From NCBI RefSeq assembly GCF_010671565.1, contig NZ_JAABOQ010000001.1, forward strand, positions 310,001 to 374,000: a DNA stretch of 64,000 nucleotides, given 5' to 3'. This document shows positions 59,938 to 64,000 of the stretch, one piece after another. Made by a program: the position numbers and the translations under genes. This DNA comes from Spongiivirga citrea (GTDB taxonomy: Bacteria; Bacteroidota; Bacteroidia; Flavobacteriales; Flavobacteriaceae). The notes beneath the pieces were generated by a model. That model saw nothing but the letters and a program-made list of their open reading frames with translations, did not search any database and was not told the origin of the DNA. Every line of letters begins with the position of its first letter. Position 1 is the first letter of the stretch.

Positions 59938-61578
59938 TTAAATAGTTCTACCTGTATTAATGACGTTTACACCATTAAATCTTGTAGTAGAACTTCCGTG
60001 AGAAACAGCACTTACCTGCGAAGGCTGCCCTTTACCATCAAAGAAAGAACCGAACATTCGATAATCACTTTCATCACAAATCTTAGTACAAGAATTCCAG
60101 AATTCCTGCGTATTTGATTGATAGGCTACATCGTCTAGCATACCCACGATTTTACCGTCTTTAATTTCATAGAACACGGTACCACCAAACTGGAAGTTGT
60201 AGCGTTGCTGATCGATAGAATATGAGCCTCGCCCGGCAATATAAATACCTTTTTCAACGTCCTTGATCATATCGGCAACAGAGTATTTTTCTTTACCTGC
60301 CTCTAAGGACACATTTGGCATACGCTGAAACTGAACATCGTTCCAACTTTGGGAATAACAGCAACCATGTGACTCATTTTGCCCAATCATATGAACCTGA
60401 TCACGTATTGCTTGATAATTTTTAAGTACGCCATTGCGCACTAAATCCCATTTTTTCGTTTTAACACCCTCATCATCATAACCAACAGCACCAAGGGATC
60501 CTACCTGCGTTTTATCGGCTACTAAATTGACGATGTCACTACCATATTTAAAGTCTTTTGATTCCCATTTATCAAGGGTCGCAAAACTGGTCCCCGCGTA
60601 ATTTGCTTCATAACCAAGAACGCGATCCAGCTCTAACGGATGTCCTACAGATTCATGGATGGTCAATCCTAAATGATTAGGTTCTAGCACCAAATCATAC
60701 TTGCCTGCTTCAACTGACTTAGCTGTTAGTCTTTCTTTGGCCTGTTGCGCACCCAAAGCAGCGTCTTCGACCATGTCGTAACTGTTTCTGTATAGCTTAA
60801 TACCCGCTGGGCCATCTAACTTCTCAGAATCAAGTCCATCCATATATTCATAACCCATTCCCATTGGTGCACTCAAGGCTTGGCGCGATTTAAATTTACC
60901 CGTACCTCTATCAATACATGTAACGCCAAATGTTGGCCAAATGCGGTGTACATCCTGATCAATATAGGAACCTTCAGTAGATGCAAAATACTTTTGCTCA
61001 TTCACCATGAATAGTGCTGAGTTCACATAATTTGCACCGTTTTTCATTGCTGCGGCATTTGCACTTAATAGCAAATCCACTTTTTCGGAAACAGGAACAT
61101 CTTTAAAATTCTTTTTAATAGGTGTTTTCCAAGAAACCTCTCCGTACGACTCTACAGGAGCAAGTTTTACCGGTACTTTCTGAATTTTGGAATTAGCTTT
61201 CGCTATTGCAACTGCTTGCTCTGTAGCTTTTTTAATTCCATTTTCGGAAACATCGTTGGTAGAAGCAAAACCCCATGTGCCGTTGGTAATGACACGTATT
61301 CCTATACCAAACGACTCGGTATTTACAACATTTTGCACTTTGTCTTCTCTAGTAAAAACATACTGATTAAGGTAGCGACCAATTCTGGCATCTGCATAAG
61401 ATGAGCCCAGGGACTTGGCAGTATTAAGTGCCACATCAGCTAGTCGCTTTTTAACCGCAACATCCATTCCGGGTGCGAGCAAAGCTTCTGCGGAAATGTT
61501 ATTACCTAACATTAAAGAAGGTACCATTAAGGCACCCGCTCCGAGCCCTGCGTATTGAACAAATTCTCTTCGTTTCAT
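59938..61578 (-). CDS. TldD-family metalloprotease with export signal
   Basis: 546 residues. A Tat-like signal (M-K-R-R-E-F-V-Q-Y-A-G-L-G-A-G-A-L-M-V-P) precedes the TldD domain, with zinc motif L-T-I-H-E-S-V-G-H-P-L-E-L-D and the downstream Cys region E-S-H-G-C-C-Y-S. Exported TldD copies are common in Bacteroidota. It cleaves unfolded peptides together with the TldE subunit. The TldE partner at 58591 has no signal peptide, an apparent compartment mismatch. Confidence 0.92.
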   Translation of the reverse strand: MKRREFVQYAGLGAGALMVPSLMLGNNISAEALLAPGMDVAVKKRLADVALNTAKSLGSSYADARIGRYLNQYVFTREDKVQNVVNTESFGIGIRVITNGTWGFASTNDVSENGIKKATEQAVAIAKANSKIQKVPVKLAPVESYGEVSWKTPIKKNFKDVPVSEKVDLLLSANAAAMKNGANYVNSALFMVNEQKYFASTEGSYIDQDVHRIWPTFGVTCIDRGTGKFKSRQALSAPMGMGYEYMDGLDSEKLDGPAGIKLYRNSYDMVEDAALGAQQAKERLTAKSVEAGKYDLVLEPNHLGLTIHESVGHPLELDRVLGYEANYAGTSFATLDKWESKDFKYGSDIVNLVADKTQVGSLGAVGYDDEGVKTKKWDLVRNGVLKNYQAIRDQVHMIGQNESHGCCYSQSWNDVQFQRMPNVSLEAGKEKYSVADMIKDVEKGIYIAGRGSYSIDQQRYNFQFGGTVFYEIKDGKIVGMLDDVAYQSNTQEFWNSCTKICDESDYRMFGSFFDGKGQPSQVSAVSHGSSTTRFNGVNVINTGRTI

Positions 61579-61801
61579 AAATTATTCATTTTTTGATTGT
61601 GTTATTTTGGTTGATTAATTGTGGTGTACTAAAAATAGATAAATTGTATTGCCCTACAAGATTTCAAAAAGTATTCAATAAAGCTGTTATTTTTATGTTA
61701 AAACCTCGGCAAAATAGGCCTAAAACCGATTAGTTGATAATCCTTGATTACTCACTCATACTATAGGGTCGCGAAATTTTTTTACATATGCTTATAAACA
61801 G

Positions 61802-61840
61802 AAGTGACCTACAAAGTTTTAAAAACCTTGTAGGTCACTT
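61802..61840. terminator. 13-bp perfect hairpin
   Basis: AAGTGACCTACAA (61802-61814) pairs with TTGTAGGTCACTT (61828-61840) around a 13-nt loop, with TTC following on the plus strand. It lies in the tldD upstream region. Confidence 0.6.
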
Positions 61841-61863
61841 TTCATTGTTATTGATTACAAATA

Positions 61864-61911
61864 AGAAAGCCGCTCCAGGATACCAACCAATTAACTAAGG
61901 AGCGACTTTCT
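61864..61911 (-). terminator. Terminator of the SIMPL-like gene
   Basis: AGAAAGCCGCTCC (61864-61876) pairs with GGAGCGACTTTCT (61899-61911) with one mismatch. It lies 32 bp after the stop of the gene at 61944 on the minus strand. Confidence 0.65.
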
Positions 61912-61943
61912 ACTCAAACAAAAAATAACTTTAGTGTTTGCTT

Positions 61944-62567
61944 TTACTTGATACTATAAGTAGCTGTTATAGTATAGTATTGTTTCGTTTCTCCAGTCAT
62001 ATAAAACCATTCGCTACGGTCGTAATATGTGTCTTCTACTAATTCTAATTTGTCTACACTTTTACCAATCTGTCTTGCTAGTGTTCTTACCTTTGAATCG
62101 GCCTCTTCTAGTCCTTTTGTGACAATTTTTTTGTAGTGGTCCTTGGACGATTTGCAATACATCTCTGCCTTAAAAACAGTAACATTTTTAGGTTTCTTAG
62201 TCATCAAAATAGTTTCTAGATCTTTCTTTTTTACGGTTTCATAGGTAAGAATAGTACCAGTATCGTAATAACTCGATAATGCATACTCCATTCTATTGTC
62301 AACAAATTTTGAGGTATCGATTCCTTTTTCTTCAAGTGAAGTAAAAAAAGCAGCCTTTAGCTCATCAATTGTTGCTATTTTCCCGTATTGGTCGGCATAA
62401 GTATCCTCGCGAACCATTAATTTAATTCGATACTTAGTTGCTTTTAGATCATACTTAACATAGGCAGTTACTTTTAATTTAGAACTTGTTTCTTTAGTTC
62501 CTGTTTGCTGTGCTTTAGCCAAGCCAATAGCCAACAAAATTGTCAATAGTGCGAAATACTTTTTCAT
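61944..62567 (-). CDS. Exported SIMPL-like protein
   Basis: 207 residues with a signal peptide (F-A-L-L-T-I-L-L-A-I-G-L-A-K-A-Q). The body resembles SIMPL (DUF541) proteins: a repeated beta-alpha pattern with L-E-E-A-D-S-K-V-R-T-L-A-R-Q-I-G-K and a final T-I-T-A-T-Y-S-I-K strand. The role is unknown, periplasmic or surface. It is 38 bp after the four-helix membrane protein gene. Confidence 0.55.
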   Translation of the reverse strand: MKKYFALLTILLAIGLAKAQQTGTKETSSKLKVTAYVKYDLKATKYRIKLMVREDTYADQYGKIATIDELKAAFFTSLEEKGIDTSKFVDNRMEYALSSYYDTGTILTYETVKKKDLETILMTKKPKNVTVFKAEMYCKSSKDHYKKIVTKGLEEADSKVRTLARQIGKSVDKLELVEDTYYDRSEWFYMTGETKQYYTITATYSIK

Positions 62568-62605
62568 CTATTTAAAAATTTTTGTTTGATTTTAAAGTTG
62601 TGTAA

Positions 62606-63031
62606 TTAGGCGATAGTAAAGATGAATGTAGCAACGATCATCCAAGCACCTACTGCTATTCCTAGTATGCCTAACTTACCTTGTTTGGGAGCAATTTTCT
62701 TTCTTAGCTGCTCTCCTTTTTCTTTTGCCGCCTCGTTTTTAGACAAGAAAAACTTGCTAATAAGTCCGTAACCTAGCATAAAACCTAAAGTGGCTTCAAC
62801 TACACATCCTGCTAACCAAGTAATCCACCAGATAGGTGCCGACGTTAAAAGACCCATGTTTAGAATACATGAGATAATTCCCCAAACACCCCAGAAACAG
62901 AAAACAATACCAATCCAACCTTGGTACGGTTCAATTTTTTCTAAAAGCTCTTTAGCATTTGGTTTTTTTGAAAGTATTAGAGATGGTACTGCGATAATAC
63001 TCAATAGGATTAATGAAATTCCCCAGATCAT
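62606..63031 (-). CDS. Four-helix membrane protein of unknown function
   Basis: 141 residues with about four membrane segments ([66 protein letters not shown]). A P-x-Q-G-x-x-G-I pattern occurs twice (P-Y-Q-G-W-I-G-I and P-K-Q-G-K-L-G-I), suggesting an internal duplication. The family is not recognised. Confidence 0.65.
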   Translation of the reverse strand: MIWGISLILLSIIAVPSLILSKKPNAKELLEKIEPYQGWIGIVFCFWGVWGIISCILNMGLLTSAPIWWITWLAGCVVEATLGFMLGYGLISKFFLSKNEAAKEKGEQLRKKIAPKQGKLGILGIAVGAWMIVATFIFTIA

Positions 63032-63260
63032 AATATGTTATTTTAAAGATTATTGTTGCCGACAAAGTTGCAGCAAATGCCTGCTTGAGAATACACTAGG
63101 AAGCGTGAAAATGCCCTCCCTGAAAACAGGGATACAAGTAGATCTTGATCAGAAAACATTAATTTTTTTATGATCAAGGAAACCTTCTAATTTCTAATCT
63201 TTAGTTCTATTAATAACAAATTTTGATCTTGTTGTTAAGGAAATACTTTCTCTTCAATAA

Positions 63261-63304
63261 TTGATATTTGTCATAATTTTCAAGAAACTACACTTATACT
63301 TTTG
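63261..63304 (+). promoter_or_regulatory. FNR/CRP-type operator and promoter of the universal stress gene
   Basis: TTGATATTTGTCAT (63261-63274) has the TGA-N6-TCA core and a perfect TTGAT left half. After exactly 22 bp comes TACTTTTG (63297-63304), a perfect TAnnTTTG -7 box. Confidence 0.75.
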
Positions 63305-63336
63305 TATACATCTACTAACAATCTAAGCGCGTTAAG

Positions 63337-64000
63337 ATGAATACAATTACTACAATACTCGTCCCTTTCAATAATTCTGTCACTTCTGAAGTTGCTTTAA
63401 ACTATGCCATCAATTTTTCTAAAAATGAAGAAGACATAACAATACTATTAGCAACTATTGAAAATGGTGATGTTGTGCCTAATTATGATCCTAGAGTGCA
63501 TTTTGACAGGGTGATTAGTACATACAAAAGGCCTCCAAAAGTAAAAGTTGATTTTCTGACAGGAAAAGGTGACTTAATTAATAATTTGGTTGAATTACAA
63601 ATAGCTAAAAGGGCAGATATTATCATAATGGGAACCAAAGGAACTAGTGATTCTGATACTGCTGAAAGCAACACCTCTAAACTAGTCCTTGCGGCAGATT
63701 GTCCAGTAATCGTTGTACCTAAACATATTAAGACTAACTCAATAAGTAAGATAGCTCTAGCTATAGGTGCTGAACCAATTGATGAACCTTCTTCATTAAA
63801 TGTTTTACTAGATGTATCAAGACGTTTTGGTGCTCAGGTACATGTACTTTCAATAGATAATGATTCCACTAATTTTTCGGCTATTGATGAAAAAACAGAA
63901 AATACATTGGAGTACTATTTAGAGTCTTTTTATACGAAACATGCATTCCCAGAAAGCAGTGATATTTTACAAGGCATCTTTGATTATGTAAATAAAAATC
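63337..64000 (+). CDS. Universal stress protein (tandem UspA), 3' end missing
   Basis: Open to the right edge (221 residues visible). The start M-N-T-I-T-T-I-L-V-P-F-N-N-S and D-I-I-I-M-G-T-K-G-T-S near residue 95, with a later S-K-L-V-L-A-A-D-C-P-V-I-V-V-P, define a complete first UspA domain. A second domain begins near residue 138 (I-A-L-A-I-G-A-E-P). The nucleotide-binding glycine pattern of domain 1 is partly degenerate. In many bacteria such proteins are induced in low oxygen; here an FNR-type site precedes the gene. Confidence 0.9.
   Translation, partial: MNTITTILVPFNNSVTSEVALNYAINFSKNEEDITILLATIENGDVVPNYDPRVHFDRVISTYKRPPKVKVDFLTGKGDLINNLVELQIAKRADIIIMGTKGTSDSDTAESNTSKLVLAADCPVIVVPKHIKTNSISKIALAIGAEPIDEPSSLNVLLDVSRRFGAQVHVLSIDNDSTNFSAIDEKTENTLEYYLESFYTKHAFPESSDILQGIFDYVNKN

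Larger units (their letters stand above)
61579..61943. other. 365-bp intergenic region with two strong hairpins
   Basis: Contains the two hairpins listed separately (61802-61840 and 61864-61911) and the upstream region of tldD. No open frame, tRNA or known RNA is recognised. Confidence 0.6.

Noticed and set aside
1-64000. CRISPR arrays, tRNA or rRNA genes, insertion sequences, prophage
   Set aside because: No regular spaced repeats, cloverleaf-like segments, transposase or integrase frames, or phage genes were found on reading both strands.

Overview
The window is chromosomal DNA of a Bacteroidota bacterium, most likely a marine Flavobacteriaceae. The evidence is low G+C content, promoters of the Bacteroidota type (a TAnnTTTG -7 box), few Shine-Dalgarno-like sites, a PorP/SprF protein, a giant protein with a gliding-motility (CHU_C) C-terminal domain, propeller-type sensor kinases, LytS/LytTR pairs, a MoxR/BatA locus and a carotenoid cluster. 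I see no rRNA, tRNA, CRISPR array, insertion sequence or prophage.

Layout. 1-4.5 kb: a CarH-like B12 photoreceptor/repressor (cut by the left edge), crtI, crtB, crtZ and an alpha/beta hydrolase. 4.5-9.8 kb: TlpA-like thioredoxin, Crp-family regulator, the pta-ackA overflow/acetate operon and a DUF4870 protein. 10-12.8 kb: a lipoprotein and mnmE. 12.8-25.6 kb: a surface module made of a small lipoprotein, a 604-residue exported protein with a partner, a NarL-type response regulator with a propeller sensor kinase, a 1420-residue repeat adhesin, PorP and two previously uncalled tiny membrane proteins. 25.6-32 kb: a pyruvate-kinase-like protein and a dinB-dnaE mutasome pair. 32-40.5 kb: sulfur chemistry, with sulfite dehydrogenase (SorA/SorB), rhodanese, a FadL porin, DsrE-like and DsrC proteins and an SQR-like flavoprotein. 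41-50 kb: a membrane exporter, a beta-lactamase-fold lipoprotein and two LytS/LytTR systems flanking OmpA and TapB-like genes. 50-61.6 kb: PhnA and a long tldD-tldE-DUF4159-moxR-DUF58-batA-DUF4175 gene string. 61.9-64 kb: two small envelope proteins and a universal stress protein cut by the right edge.

Two regulatory patterns tie the window together. (1) Four 17-bp dyads CTACCC-N5-GGGTAG (one with a single mismatch) each lie exactly 22 bp upstream of a TAnnTTT -7 box. They precede the 12.85 kb lipoprotein, the 604-residue exported protein, the response regulator itself and the giant adhesin. This looks like an autoregulated two-component regulon that is local to this module. (2) Six 14-bp FNR/CRP-type dyads with a TGA-N6-TCA core lie 21-22 bp upstream of a -7 box, before pta-ackA, the pyruvate-kinase-like gene, the 32.1 kb membrane protein, fadL, the SQR-dsrC-dsrE operon and the universal stress gene. 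sorA carries a symmetric variant with the same geometry. Acetate metabolism, sulfur oxidation and stress genes therefore appear to share one activator. These patterns were read directly from the sequence; the proteins that bind the sites are inferred.
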